The notes under the pieces: model-generated
Database searches by the model: none
What the model saw: the letters and a program-made list of their open reading frames with translations, nothing else
Told to the model about the DNA's origin: nothing
Assembly (NCBI GenBank): GCA_017417055.1
Contig: JAFPZX010000185.1
Location: forward strand, 1-64,000
DNA length: 64,000 bases
Direction of reading: 5' to 3'
DNA from: Anaerolineaceae bacterium
GTDB lineage: Bacteria > Chloroflexota > Anaerolineae > Anaerolineales > Anaerolineaceae
Shown: positions 7,593-15,957 of the stretch, piece after piece
Layout: each line of letters opens with the position of its first letter
How positions within the stretch are numbered: the first letter of the stretch is position 1
Position numbers and translations under genes: made by a program

Positions 7593-8924
7593 ATGAATAA
7601 CATGAAATACCACATATGGACTGAAGGCTGCCAGATGAACACAGCCGATTCACAGCGCCTTGCTTCCGCTTTGGAAGCATTGGGGTATGAAGCTGTTGAA
7701 AAACCGGAAAACGCGGATGTCGTTGTCCTGAACACCTGCATGGTCCGCCAAAGTGCGGAAGACCGGGCATTGGGACGGCTTGGTTCTCTCAAACCGGCAA
7801 AGAAAAAGAACCCGGACATGATCATTGGCCTGATGGGCTGCATGGTCGGCTATAAAGATCCGAAGCCCTTGCGGAAAAAACTGCCCTGGGTGGATGTTTT
7901 CGCGCCGCCTTCCAACCCGAAACCGATCGTGGATTACATCATCAGCCGTCATATTGCCGAAGAAACACGCACTGCGGGAGAAGCTGATTTTGAATGGAAC
8001 AGCGGGGAAATCATCCTGCCGAAAAGGGATCAGGGGAATGCTGTTTCCGCTTATGTGCCGGTGGTTTACGGTTGTTCCCATGCCTGTTCCTACTGCATCA
8101 TTCCCTACAAACGCGGAGCCGAACGCAGCCGTGATCCGGAAGAGATCCTGGCCCATGCCCGTTCGCTGGCAGCTCAGGGCGTCAAAGAAATCACGCTGCT
8201 TGGTCAAATCATCGATCGTTACGGACTGGATCAGCCGAGCTATCCCAAACTGCCGGAGCTCCTTCGCCGTTTGAACGATATTGAAGGTGTGGAACGGATT
8301 CGCTTCCTGACCTCTCATCCCAACTGGATGACGGATGAGCTTTTAAAAACTGTCGCGGAACTGCCCCGGGTGATGAACCATATCGAAGTCCCCGCTCAAT
8401 CCGGCAGCGATGCGGTGTTGGAAAGCATGCGGCGCGGTTATACCGACGCACAATACCGGGATCTGATCGCCAAAATCCGTGACACCATCCCCAACGTCTC
8501 CATCGGTACCGACATCATCGTCGGATTCTGCGGAGAAACGGAAGCGCAGTTCGAAGAAACTGTTCAGCAGCTCAGCGATCTCAAACTCAACGTCGTCCAT
8601 CTGGCCCGTTATTCCCCGCGGACCGGGACACTTTCCGAACGCACGATGCCGGATGACGTAAGTGATGAGGAAAAGTGGCGCCGCTTTCGCGTGATTGAAA
8701 AACTGCAGGAAGGAATCGCCGCGGAACATCACGAAAAACTGATGAACCAGACTGTCAATGTCCTCTTTGAAGAAAAGAAACACCGCCGCTGGCTTGGCCG
8801 AACCGAAAACATGGATCTCGTCTTTGCCGATTCCGATGAAGATCTGACAGGTAAACTGCTTCCGGTCAAAATTAACTGGACTTCACCCTGGACGATGGGG
8901 GGAGAGATAGTTAGTGAAGAATGA
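7593..8924 (+). CDS. miaB: tRNA-2-methylthio-N6-isopentenyladenosine synthase
   Basis: Radical-SAM methylthiotransferase that adds a methylthio group to i6A37 of tRNAs. The 443-residue protein has the UPF0004 domain with Cys residues in Glu-Gly-Cys-Gln-Met-Asn and Asn-Thr-Cys-Met plus Met-Gly-Cys-Met (one Fe-S cluster), the radical SAM Cys-x3-Cys-x2-Cys in Gly-Cys-Ser-His-Ala-Cys-Ser-Tyr-Cys near residue 160, and a C-terminal TRAM domain. Length matches the family. Either ATG (7593 or 7602) could be the start; neither has a clear ribosome site. The MtaB paralogue is possible, but the N-terminal Cys-Gln-Met-Asn favours MiaB. The next gene overlaps its end by 11 bp. Confidence 0.88.
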   Translation: MNNMKYHIWTEGCQMNTADSQRLASALEALGYEAVEKPENADVVVLNTCMVRQSAEDRALGRLGSLKPAKKKNPDMIIGLMGCMVGYKDPKPLRKKLPWVDVFAPPSNPKPIVDYIISRHIAEETRTAGEADFEWNSGEIILPKRDQGNAVSAYVPVVYGCSHACSYCIIPYKRGAERSRDPEEILAHARSLAAQGVKEITLLGQIIDRYGLDQPSYPKLPELLRRLNDIEGVERIRFLTSHPNWMTDELLKTVAELPRVMNHIEVPAQSGSDAVLESMRRGYTDAQYRDLIAKIRDTIPNVSIGTDIIVGFCGETEAQFEETVQQLSDLKLNVVHLARYSPRTGTLSERTMPDDVSDEEKWRRFRVIEKLQEGIAAEHHEKLMNQTVNVLFEEKKHRRWLGRTENMDLVFADSDEDLTGKLLPVKINWTSPWTMGGEIVSEE

Positions 8925-9975
8925 AGAAGTAAGAATGAAGAATAACAGTTATATGACGGGATCAGATAAGACATCAATAATGAACGGTTCAAATTATACT
9001 GACCTGCTGCACAACATCGGCGATGAACTGGAGCGCGGACGCAGGCAGGTTGTTTCTGTTGTTAATTCCGCAATGGTTGAAACCTATTGGCACATCGGTC
9101 AGCATATCGTTGAATACGAACAAAAAGGGAACGAAAAAGCCGATTATGGCTCTCAATTACTCACTAAACTTTCCAAAGATCTTACTATTCTTTATGGCAA
9201 TGGTTTTAGCGTAAGTAATATTTACCGAATGCGAGAGTTATATATTGATTACCCAATTTTCGCGACACTGTCGCGAAAATTAACCTGGTCCCATTATATT
9301 GAATTACTGAAGATTGAGGATCCCTTAGAAAGATCTTTTTACGAAAAGCAGACTGAAAAGGAACATTGGGGTGTGCGGGAACTCAAACGACAGATAAAGA
9401 GCATGCTATTCCATCGGCTGGCACTCAGCACAAATAAGGATGAAGTTATGCGGCTGGCCAATGAAGGCCAAATCATCGAACGACCGGAAGATATCCTCAA
9501 AGAGCCGTATATTTTCGAATTTACTGGCCTACCGCAGCTTCCCGTTTACAAAGAAGGTGACCTGGAACAGGCGCTGGTTGACAACCTTAGCCTATTTTTT
9601 CTTGAACTTGGAAAAGGTTTCACCTATGTCGGCAGACAGCAGAAATTTGCCATAGACGGAAGAACGTACAAAATTGATCTTGTTTTTTATCACCGAATAT
9701 TGAAATGTTTTGTTTTGATCGACCTCAAACGCGGTGAAGTACAGCATGAAGATATCGGACAAATGAATTTTTACTTGAATTACTACCGCGAGGAGATGAA
9801 TACAGAAGGCGACACCGACCCGATAGGGATCATTCTTGGAGCATCTCAGAACAAACTGACATTACATTACGCGCTTCAGAATATCAGTAATCAGGTTTTT
9901 GTCAGCCATTATCAGTTATATTTACCAAATCGTGAACAGCTTGAAGCTGAATTCAACCGTTTTATGTCACAATAA
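8914..9975 (+). CDS. PDDEXK nuclease of the YhcG/DUF1016 family
   Basis: A 353-residue protein with the DUF1016 N-terminal helical domain (about residues 25-165, including Asn-Ser-Ala-Met-Val-Glu-Thr-Tyr-Trp-His-Ile-Gly) and a C-terminal PD-(D/E)xK nuclease-like domain. The nuclease core reads Lys-Ile-Asp-Leu-Val-Phe and then Val-Leu-Ile-Asp-Leu-Lys; in relatives the second element is usually Ile-Glu-Leu-Lys, so the catalytic Glu is replaced by Asp. The family often sits beside restriction or other defence genes. Here it lies between miaB and mutS2, overlapping miaB by 11 bp and ending 4 bp before mutS2. Several in-frame ATGs (8935, 8953, 8980) are alternative starts, none with a good ribosome site. 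Confidence 0.8.
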   Translation: MKNEEVRMKNNSYMTGSDKTSIMNGSNYTDLLHNIGDELERGRRQVVSVVNSAMVETYWHIGQHIVEYEQKGNEKADYGSQLLTKLSKDLTILYGNGFSVSNIYRMRELYIDYPIFATLSRKLTWSHYIELLKIEDPLERSFYEKQTEKEHWGVRELKRQIKSMLFHRLALSTNKDEVMRLANEGQIIERPEDILKEPYIFEFTGLPQLPVYKEGDLEQALVDNLSLFFLELGKGFTYVGRQQKFAIDGRTYKIDLVFYHRILKCFVLIDLKRGEVQHEDIGQMNFYLNYYREEMNTEGDTDPIGIILGASQNKLTLHYALQNISNQVFVSHYQLYLPNREQLEAEFNRFMSQ

Positions 9976-9979
9976 TACT

Positions 9980-12367
9980 ATGGATCAAAAATCGCTAATT
10001 ATGCTTGAATACCCGCAGGTGATCGACAGGCTTGCGGCATACACATCCTTCAGTCTTTCGGAAAAGCTGGCGCGGCAGCTCACGCCTTACACCGACAATT
10101 CAGTGATCCGCTATAAACTGGAACTGGTGACGGAAGCCAGGCGGCTGTTGAGCGTGAATGACTCGATCCGGCTGGGCGGCTGCATTGACGCGGACCCACT
10201 GCTGGCTATTGCGGAAAAATCCGGCGTACTGGAAGGCGAGATTATTCACAGGCTCGCCTACATGCTGGCCATTGGGCGCGATCTGAGCAATTCGCTGAAA
10301 TACCACGCTGCCGAATACCCCAAACTGGCAGCCATGGCCAACGGACTCACGCCCCCGTACGGACTGATCCAGACCATCAACAACACCGTCACAGACCGGG
10401 GAGAGGTGCTGGACTCCGCTTCCGATAAACTGGCATCCATCCGCCGCGAGATCCATAACGCTTACAACCGTCTTCTGGGCAGATTGGAAAAGCTGCTGCG
10501 CGACCCGAAGATGCAGCCGATGATCCAGGAATCCATCATCACCCAGCGCGGCGGACGCTATGTGATCCCGCTCAAGGCGGAATACAAAAATCAGGTAAAA
10601 TCCATTATCCATGATCAGTCCGCCTCCGGCGCCACGATTTTTGCCGAGCCGCTTTCAGTCGTGGATGCCAACAATGCCTATCAGGAACTCCAGCTGGCGG
10701 AACGCGATGAGGTTCACCGCATTCTGCGGGATCTTTCGGCTCAGATCGCTGACCATGCACAGGAAATCCGCACGGTAAATCACACGCTGGCGGAAATCGA
10801 CTTTGTGCTGAGCTGCGCCAAATATGCCGACGACCTCGGTGCTAATGAACCGATCCTTGCTGAAAAATACAACCGAAATGGCAACCCGGTCATCAAACTC
10901 TACGGCGCACGTCACCCGCTGCTGCCTCAGGAAAAAGCAGTACCGATCGATGTGGTACTGGATGACGATAAATTTGTCGTGATCATCACCGGCCCGAACA
11001 CCGGCGGCAAAACGGTCTCGCTGAAAACCGTCGGACTTATGGCGCTGATGATGCAGTCCGGGCTGCACATTCCTGCTGAATCCGGGTCGGAACTTTCCCC
11101 CTTCCGGGATGTCTTTGCGGATATCGGCGATGAGCAGTCCATCGAGCAGTCCCTTTCCACCTTTTCCGGGCACATGACCAACCAGATACGGGTGCTCAAC
11201 AAGGCCAACGGGAAAACGCTGATGCTGCTGGATGAGCTTGGTTCCGGGACCGACCCACAGGAAGGTTCCGCCCTTGCCCGCGCTATCATGCAGTATATTG
11301 TGGACCATCACGTTCCCTGCTTTGCCGCGACACACTTCTCCGAGCTCAAACTGTTCGCCCAATCGACAGAGGGTGTGACCAATGCTTCCATGGAATTCAA
11401 CCTCAAAACCCTGCGGCCGACGTATCATCTTACCATCGGCCTGCCGGGACGGTCCAATGCATTGCTCATCGCAAAAAAGCTTGGCCTTTCCGAAGAGATA
11501 TTGGCAAACGCGCAAAAGACCATCGATCCGACGGAAATGAACGCGGACAAACTGCTGGATGATATCCGCAGACAATACGACGCCGCCAAAAAGGCCCGCT
11601 CTCACGCGGACCGGATGTGTTCGCTGGCGGAAAACAAGGACCGGGAGCTTCAAAAGCGCCTGGATGAAATCGAAGACGAGCGGGAAAAGATCCTGCAGGA
11701 GTCACAATCCGCTCTGGAGGAGGAAGTGAGGGAACTGCGGGAGGAACTTTCCCGCATTCGGCGCACCATGAGAGGCGCGAAAGCACCGGTGGAAGAGGTC
11801 GCGCAGCTGGACAAAGATCTGAAGGCCGCGGAAAAGACCGTGAAGAAATCCGGTGATAAGGCGCTGAAAAAGGCCGCCAACGTTCCGGAAGACCGTCCGC
11901 TGAAGACGGGAGAAAAGGTACGGGTTCGGTCACTGGGAACGGAGAGCCTGGCCGTGATCTCCAATATCATGGGGGATGAGGCGGAAATTCAGCTGGGTGC
12001 ACTGCGGATGCGTGTCCCGCTGCGGGAGCTTTCACGCCGCAATGAAGCGGATGCACCGGAAGAAGGAGAACCGGAAGCTGATAAGTCTGCACGCGTGAGC
12101 GGGGAGATTTTCCATGCCTCTCCGGGTGTTGAGATCGACTTGCGCGGACTGGACAGCGAAGAGATGAGCATGCGGCTTGAAAAATATTTGGATGACGCGG
12201 CGCTCGCCGGACTGCCCTACGTGCGCATCATTCACGGGAAGGGAACAGGTATCCTGCGCCGGACCGCGCGGAAGATGCTGCTGAACCATCCCCACGTCAA
12301 ATACATCGAATCTGGTCAGGACAACGAAGGCGGCGATGGCGTCACCGTAGCCCATATGAAAAGCTAA
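9980..12367 (+). CDS. mutS2: MutS2 endonuclease/ATPase
   Basis: A 795-residue MutS2: lever and clamp helices, ABC-type ATPase with Walker A Gly-Pro-Asn-Thr-Gly-Gly-Lys-Thr beginning near residue 338, Walker B Leu-Met-Leu-Leu-Asp-Glu-Leu-Gly, a charged coiled-coil region (about 520-640), and a C-terminal Smr domain (about 718-795) with Ile-Asp-Leu-Arg-Gly and His-Gly-Lys-Gly-Thr-Gly. MutS2 suppresses recombination in some bacteria and in Bacillus separates collided ribosomes; it lacks the mismatch-recognition domain of MutS1. The ATG at 9980, 4 bp after the nuclease stop, gives the usual N-terminus (Leu-Glu-Tyr-Pro); the frame extends 27 codons upstream inside the preceding gene and that part is ignored. 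Confidence 0.93.
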   Translation: MDQKSLIMLEYPQVIDRLAAYTSFSLSEKLARQLTPYTDNSVIRYKLELVTEARRLLSVNDSIRLGGCIDADPLLAIAEKSGVLEGEIIHRLAYMLAIGRDLSNSLKYHAAEYPKLAAMANGLTPPYGLIQTINNTVTDRGEVLDSASDKLASIRREIHNAYNRLLGRLEKLLRDPKMQPMIQESIITQRGGRYVIPLKAEYKNQVKSIIHDQSASGATIFAEPLSVVDANNAYQELQLAERDEVHRILRDLSAQIADHAQEIRTVNHTLAEIDFVLSCAKYADDLGANEPILAEKYNRNGNPVIKLYGARHPLLPQEKAVPIDVVLDDDKFVVIITGPNTGGKTVSLKTVGLMALMMQSGLHIPAESGSELSPFRDVFADIGDEQSIEQSLSTFSGHMTNQIRVLNKANGKTLMLLDELGSGTDPQEGSALARAIMQYIVDHHVPCFAATHFSELKLFAQSTEGVTNASMEFNLKTLRPTYHLTIGLPGRSNALLIAKKLGLSEEILANAQKTIDPTEMNADKLLDDIRRQYDAAKKARSHADRMCSLAENKDRELQKRLDEIEDEREKILQESQSALEEEVRELREELSRIRRTMRGAKAPVEEVAQLDKDLKAAEKTVKKSGDKALKKAANVPEDRPLKTGEKVRVRSLGTESLAVISNIMGDEAEIQLGALRMRVPLRELSRRNEADAPEEGEPEADKSARVSGEIFHASPGVEIDLRGLDSEEMSMRLEKYLDDAALAGLPYVRIIHGKGTGILRRTARKMLLNHPHVKYIESGQDNEGGDGVTVAHMKS

Positions 12368-12393
12368 AGAAGCGTCGATTACTGTTCACGAAG

Positions 12394-12483
12394 CCCGTGC
12401 GGGGCGCAGCTCCGGCTATGGATTCACAATTCAGACGAAGTCTGTACCTCTCAGAGCCGGTTCTTTCGCTGGCACCGAGTATC
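12394..12483 (+). repeat. Structured repeat, partial copy A
   Basis: This is a 90-bp copy of the element seen fully at 12490-12611: it has the GCGGGGCGCAGCTCCGG start, the CAGAC-GAA-GTCTG hairpin and the AGAGCCGG arm, but stops before the second half of the element. It lies immediately upstream of copy B in the same orientation. Confidence 0.75.
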
Positions 12484-12489
12484 ATGAAG

Positions 12490-12611
12490 CACATGCGGGG
12501 CGCAGCTCCGGCTCTGAATCCAATTCAGACGAAGTCTGTTCCTCTCAGAGCCGGTTCTTTCGCTGGTACCGAGTGTCGCAAAGCTGACACGAGCGTGCCT
12601 GTCCCCATGTG
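12490..12611 (+). repeat. 122-bp structured repeat, copy B
   Basis: Nested inverted repeats: outer CACATG(CG)GGG against CCCCATGTG, then CCGGCTCTGA against TCAGAGCCGG, an inner CAGAC-GAA-GTCTG hairpin, and a second hairpin GTGTC-GACAC near the end. A second complete copy lies at 14520-14640 and fragments at 12394-12483 and 15689-15727. The frame happens to be open, but there is no ribosome site and the matches are at DNA level, so it is not called as a gene. It looks like a small non-autonomous mobile or RNA-structured element. Confidence 0.75.
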
Positions 12612-12765
12612 CGGCACTGAGCAAGGGAAACCAGCCTATCCTATTGGAAGACGTATGAATCGTAACAGTGAATATCACCGTTGTCCTTCAAAGATTCAAA
12701 AAAAATGAAACCCGGAGACATGTTTAATCGTCTGCTTATTAAGAAATCGAACCAGGAAAGCCGCT
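12612..12765. other. Spacer before the lipoprotein gene
   Basis: No supported gene. A short open frame beginning Met-Lys-Pro-Gly-Asp-Met (12706) runs into the lipoprotein gene in another frame and has no recognisable homologue, so it is not called. An AGGAAAG at 12754-12760 serves the lipoprotein start. Confidence 0.4.
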
Positions 12766-13575
12766 TTGTCCGATATGCGCAACCAGAAATTGCCCGTACT
12801 GATCATAATCTTCATCGCACTGCTGACACTGGCAGGGTGTGCGGAGATTCGTGTGCAGCCCATCGTTGATACACCCACACCGGTCACGCCCACCGCGACG
12901 CCTGTCCCGACATCTACCCCTGTTCCGACCAACACCGTCGTCTGGTTCCCAGCCACGCCGACTACACGTCCGATGAGAACCCCGACGCCCTTCCCCATCA
13001 TCAACGAATTGCCTGAAACAGGCGGGCTGATCATGGCTGACAATTTCTCGAACGAATCCCACTGGCAGACCTATCGCTCTTCCATGGGGAACGCGGTGAT
13101 GTCCAATAATGAACTCACCCTTGCGATCCAGAAATCCAACAGCACGATCGCTTCCTTTTCTTCCCTGCCGCAATATGGGGACTATTTTCTCCATGTGGAC
13201 GTCAGTCTGTCCCTGTGCACCTGGAATGAAGACTGGTACGGCATTGCCTTTCGGGTAGCGGATTCGGAGAATCAATACAGGTGGCTGTTCAACTGTCTGG
13301 GACAGACCCGTGTGGACCGCTTTTATAGGGGCAGGACCTACACACTTGCGGATTGGGATATCAACGGCGTTGTCAAACCCTCCGCACCGCAGAAATTCTC
13401 TATCGGGATCGCCGCACGGGGTTCGGAACTGCGTTTTTATGGCAACAATAAACTGCTTGCCACGGTTGAAGACACGGCCTTCACAGCCGGCGGCTACGGG
13501 CTCCTTGCCTCATCCGCCGGATACGGTCCGCTGACCGTCAGCTTCTCTAACTTCACTCTAAGCGAGATTTACTAA
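12766..13575 (+). CDS. Lipoprotein with Thr/Pro stalk and LamG/DUF1080-like domain
   Basis: A 269-residue lipoprotein. The signal ends in the lipobox Leu-Thr-Leu-Ala-Gly-Cys (Cys about residue 25); residues 35-78 form a Thr/Pro-rich stalk that places the domain away from the membrane. Residues 88-269 form a beta-rich domain of concanavalin/LamG or DUF1080 type (Asp-Asn-Phe-Ser-Asn near its start, then Tyr-Gly-Ile-Ala-Phe-Arg-Val and Tyr-Arg-Trp-Leu-Phe), a fold commonly used to bind carbohydrate. TTG 12766 has the better-spaced AGGAAAG; ATG 12775 is the alternative. It converges on, and overlaps by 4 bp, the aldo/keto reductase-like gene. Ligand unknown. Confidence 0.75.
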   Translation: MSDMRNQKLPVLIIIFIALLTLAGCAEIRVQPIVDTPTPVTPTATPVPTSTPVPTNTVVWFPATPTTRPMRTPTPFPIINELPETGGLIMADNFSNESHWQTYRSSMGNAVMSNNELTLAIQKSNSTIASFSSLPQYGDYFLHVDVSLSLCTWNEDWYGIAFRVADSENQYRWLFNCLGQTRVDRFYRGRTYTLADWDINGVVKPSAPQKFSIGIAARGSELRFYGNNKLLATVEDTAFTAGGYGLLASSAGYGPLTVSFSNFTLSEIY

Positions 13576-14483
13576 TAAAACATAAGATTGAGGCTCCGAT
13601 CAAGGCCGTTGATCTGCTCCATTTCCTCATCCGTCAGTTCAAAATCCAACACCTCGAAATACTCATCGATCTGCGCCTCATCGGTGACTTCAGGCAGAAT
13701 GATGTTCCCGCTTTGCAGCTGCCAGCGCAAAATGATCTGAGGGGAAGTCTTCCGATGCCAGGTCGCGTCCAGGCTGATCAGCGGATCGGCAAACAAAACC
13801 TGCTCCTCACCGTCTCCGCCCAGCGGCGAATCCGATACAAGAACTGTTCCGGATTCCGCCAGATGCTCCTGCATATCCTGCCGCTGTTCATAAGGATGGA
13901 TCGGGATCTGCAGCACAGCCGGCTGTACCGTGACCGCGTTGTTCACGAAAAGGTCGTAATTCCGCACATCCACGAACCCCGCTAATCCCAGCGAGCGGAT
14001 CAAGCCGCTCTCAATTCGCTGTTCTATTGCCTGCCAGGCTTCCACATCTTTGGGAAAGTCATTTTGCCGCAGCACCATCAAATCGACATAATCTAAATTC
14101 AATCGTTCGAGCGTATTTTGAATCGCAGCTTCGCAATTCTCATCAGTCCCAGCAGAAAACGGAACCAAGATAAAAATCTCCTCCCGCTTTACCAACCCTT
14201 TTTCAATTGCACGTTGAATTCCTCTGCCCGCGCCTTCTTCTCCGGCAGCGCTGCCGCCCGCTGCGATCAGCCGAAAGCCTTTCTGCAAAGCTGCATAAAC
14301 CAGCTCTTCAGCCCGGTCAGCCGGAAGACCAACGCAGCTTATGCCGAACTGAGGCATTTCATACCCGCTGTTCAGTGTGATATTGGGAATCATTTGTTCC
14401 TCAGTGCCGGTTTCCGCAAAAACAGCAGTGAATGAGATACACAAAACCAAAATAATCAAAAAATAACACCTCTTCATTCGCAT
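13572..14483 (-). CDS. Exported aldo/keto-reductase-like protein lacking the catalytic tetrad
   Basis: A 303-residue protein with a signal peptide (about residues 1-23, cleavage near Val-Phe-Ala) followed by an AKR-type TIM barrel: Met-Pro-Gln-Phe-Gly, a Leu-Asp-Tyr-Val-Asp-Leu strand and the C-terminal Ile-Leu-Arg-Trp-Gln-Leu are all recognisable. Aligned by eye with the family, all four catalytic residues are changed: the Asp of Arg-His-Ile-Asp-Thr is Ala, the Tyr five residues on is Ala, the Lys after Leu-Phe-Ile-Thr-Thr is Pro, and the His of Leu-Ile-His is Arg. AKRs are cytosolic NADPH enzymes, so export plus loss of the tetrad suggests a pseudoenzyme with a binding role. Start 14483 or 14477; an AGGTAGG precedes both. 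Confidence 0.8.
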   Translation of the reverse strand: MRMKRCYFLIILVLCISFTAVFAETGTEEQMIPNITLNSGYEMPQFGISCVGLPADRAEELVYAALQKGFRLIAAGGSAAGEEGAGRGIQRAIEKGLVKREEIFILVPFSAGTDENCEAAIQNTLERLNLDYVDLMVLRQNDFPKDVEAWQAIEQRIESGLIRSLGLAGFVDVRNYDLFVNNAVTVQPAVLQIPIHPYEQRQDMQEHLAESGTVLVSDSPLGGDGEEQVLFADPLISLDATWHRKTSPQIILRWQLQSGNIILPEVTDEAQIDEYFEVLDFELTDEEMEQINGLDRSLNLMFY

Positions 14484-14519
14484 TCCTACCTACCTTTCAC
14501 GGAATACTATAACACGAAG

Positions 14520-14640
14520 CACATGCGGGGCGCAGCTCCGGATCTGGATCCAATTCAGACGAAGTCTGTACCTCTCAAAGCCGGATCTTTCGCCGGTACC
14601 GAGTGCCGCGAAGCTGACGCGAGCGTGCCTGTCCCCATGT
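14520..14640 (+). repeat. 122-bp structured repeat, copy C
   Basis: This is a second complete copy of the element at 12490-12611, in the same orientation, with scattered substitutions. The outer CATG-GGGG/CCCC-ATGT pairing, the CAGAC/GTCTG hairpin and the GCC-GCGAAGCTGAC-GC segment are retained. It lies between the start regions of the AKR-like gene and the end of the SDR gene, which are both on the minus strand. The rest of 14484-14773 holds nothing I recognise. Confidence 0.75.
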
Positions 14641-14773
14641 ACGTCACATTAATATTGCAGACTTGTGAACAGCAGCCAATTTCGCTGCGTTTCTGCGAAG
14701 ATCCACCACCTTGGGAAGCATGTTTGATTAATCAGCGTTTTCTTAAATCATATTTCGGAAATTTCCGCTTTTA

Positions 14774-15496
14774 TTATTCAGATGCGTGATTCAAATATTC
14801 CCAGCCGTGCTCTTCATGGTAAATCATCTGTTTCGTCATACCGCCGTCAACGCAGATATTCTCGCCGGTGATAAATCCGGCTTTCTCAGAACATAAAAAC
14901 AGCACCAGTTCCGCGATATCTTCCGGCTTTCCAACCCTTCCAACAGGCTGCTGCAAAGCGTCCGCCCCGCTGATTTCGGATCCGGTGGTGTCGATCCATC
15001 CCGGAGAAATACTGTTCACCCGCATCTTCCCGGCAAGGCTGATCGCCAACCCGTGCGTCAGTGCGGAAATGCCGCCCTTTGCCGCGGTATAGCTTTCCGT
15101 TTGCGGCTGACTCATGCGGTCACGGGATGATGAGATGTTGATCACCGAGGCACCCGGTGCGAAATGCGGCAGCAGGAGCTTCGTCAGATAAAAAGGAGCC
15201 GTCACCCCAACTGCCAGCGCGCGGGAAAAATCCTCATAACTGCACTCGTCGATCCCTTTCATCATCGGAGGTGCGTTATTGATCAGGTAATCCACATGCC
15301 CCGCGCTGCTGATCACATATTCGGCGAATCTCTCAAGCGTCTCTTTATCCCCGATATCACCCGTGAACCAATCCCCGGGTGTGCTGTCAATCACATATAC
15401 ATCGGCCATTTCCCGCCGGAACGCATCCGCAATCGCTTTCCCGATGCCATGCGCCCCGCCTGTGATCACAGCAACTTTCCCTGCAAACCCGTCCAT
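14774..15496 (-). CDS. Short-chain dehydrogenase/reductase
   Basis: A 240-residue classical SDR. The cofactor motif Thr-Gly-Gly-Ala-His-Gly-Ile-Gly is at residues 13-20, Asn-Asn-Ala follows at about 84, and the catalytic Ser and Tyr-x3-Lys are in Ile-Ser-Ser-Ser and Ser-Tyr-Thr-Ala-Ala-Lys-Gly; the C-terminus has the usual Gly-Glu-Asn-Ile-Cys-Val-Asp-Gly-Gly. The start at 15496 follows AGGAG; 51 further in-frame codons upstream are not family-like. The residue after beta-2 is Asp (Val-Ile-Asp), which favours NAD(H). Substrate unknown; resemblance is to the 3-oxoacyl-ACP/glucose dehydrogenase group. Confidence 0.85.
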   Translation of the reverse strand: MDGFAGKVAVITGGAHGIGKAIADAFRREMADVYVIDSTPGDWFTGDIGDKETLERFAEYVISSAGHVDYLINNAPPMMKGIDECSYEDFSRALAVGVTAPFYLTKLLLPHFAPGASVINISSSRDRMSQPQTESYTAAKGGISALTHGLAISLAGKMRVNSISPGWIDTTGSEISGADALQQPVGRVGKPEDIAELVLFLCSEKAGFITGENICVDGGMTKQMIYHEEHGWEYLNHASE

Positions 15497-15688
15497 CCTC
15501 CATCTCCTTTCCCTGAATTTAATTATAGTCACCTTGAATTGAAATGAGAACTGCAAAAGGATCATTCCTTGCCAAGATATGAGGTGTCGAACCTTTAGGT
15601 TCGTCCCCGCCGCAAAGAAAACACTGAATAAATAGGACAAAAATGACATTCGTCAGTGCGATGCCGTCTCAGTATGATACGATCTGCG

Positions 15689-15727
15689 TTCGATTTGGAT
15701 TCTGAGCCGGAGCTGCGCCTCTGGCTC
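15689..15727 (-). repeat. Structured repeat, inverted fragment
   Basis: On the minus strand this reads GGCGCAGCTCCGGCTC followed by AGAATCCAAATC, matching the left part of the 122-bp element (12490, 14520) in opposite orientation. Confidence 0.6.
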
Positions 15728-15755
15728 GGGACAGGTGGAAACCTCACCTTGTCCC
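15728..15755. repeat. GGGACAG-core hairpin
   Basis: GGGACAGGTG pairs imperfectly with CACCTTGTCCC. It is followed by TTTCTTTT on the plus strand. It directly abuts the inverted fragment of the 122-bp element. Same core as hairpins at 17578, 33505, 39828, 53344, 53444 and others. Confidence 0.55.
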
Positions 15756-15851
15756 TTTCTTTTAAAAATAAATCAGTATTTCTTTAATTACCTGCACATT
15801 TCTGTGTTTTCCTGATGGGTTGTTATATAGTACAATTAGAGAAACGCTGAC

Positions 15852-15919
15852 AAATTCACGCGAAAGCGGGAGGACAGTTTTCACTTTTTGCAAAAATGTC
15901 CCCAAAACAGTGTTTCCCG
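15852..15919 (+). repeat. 70-bp dispersed element, copy 1
   Basis: Divergent copy of the element at 35383, 37928, 42364 (inverted) and 50257: ATTCACGCGAAAGCGGGAGG, then GACAGTTTT, a short loop, and AAAATGTCCCC. It lies in the leader of hsdM, downstream of a TATAGTACAAT -10-like sequence (about 15825-15835). Confidence 0.5.
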
Positions 15920-15957
15920 AAAAATTCAGTTACCAACCCAAAGAGGAGTTGTTTGTT

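Noticed and set aside
12397-14789. Two similar short frames beginning Met-Arg-Gly-Ala-Ala-Pro (12397 region and 14523)
   Set aside because: Similarity follows from the 122-bp DNA repeat; it extends beyond codon structure, has no ribosome sites and contains palindromes that explain the conservation better.
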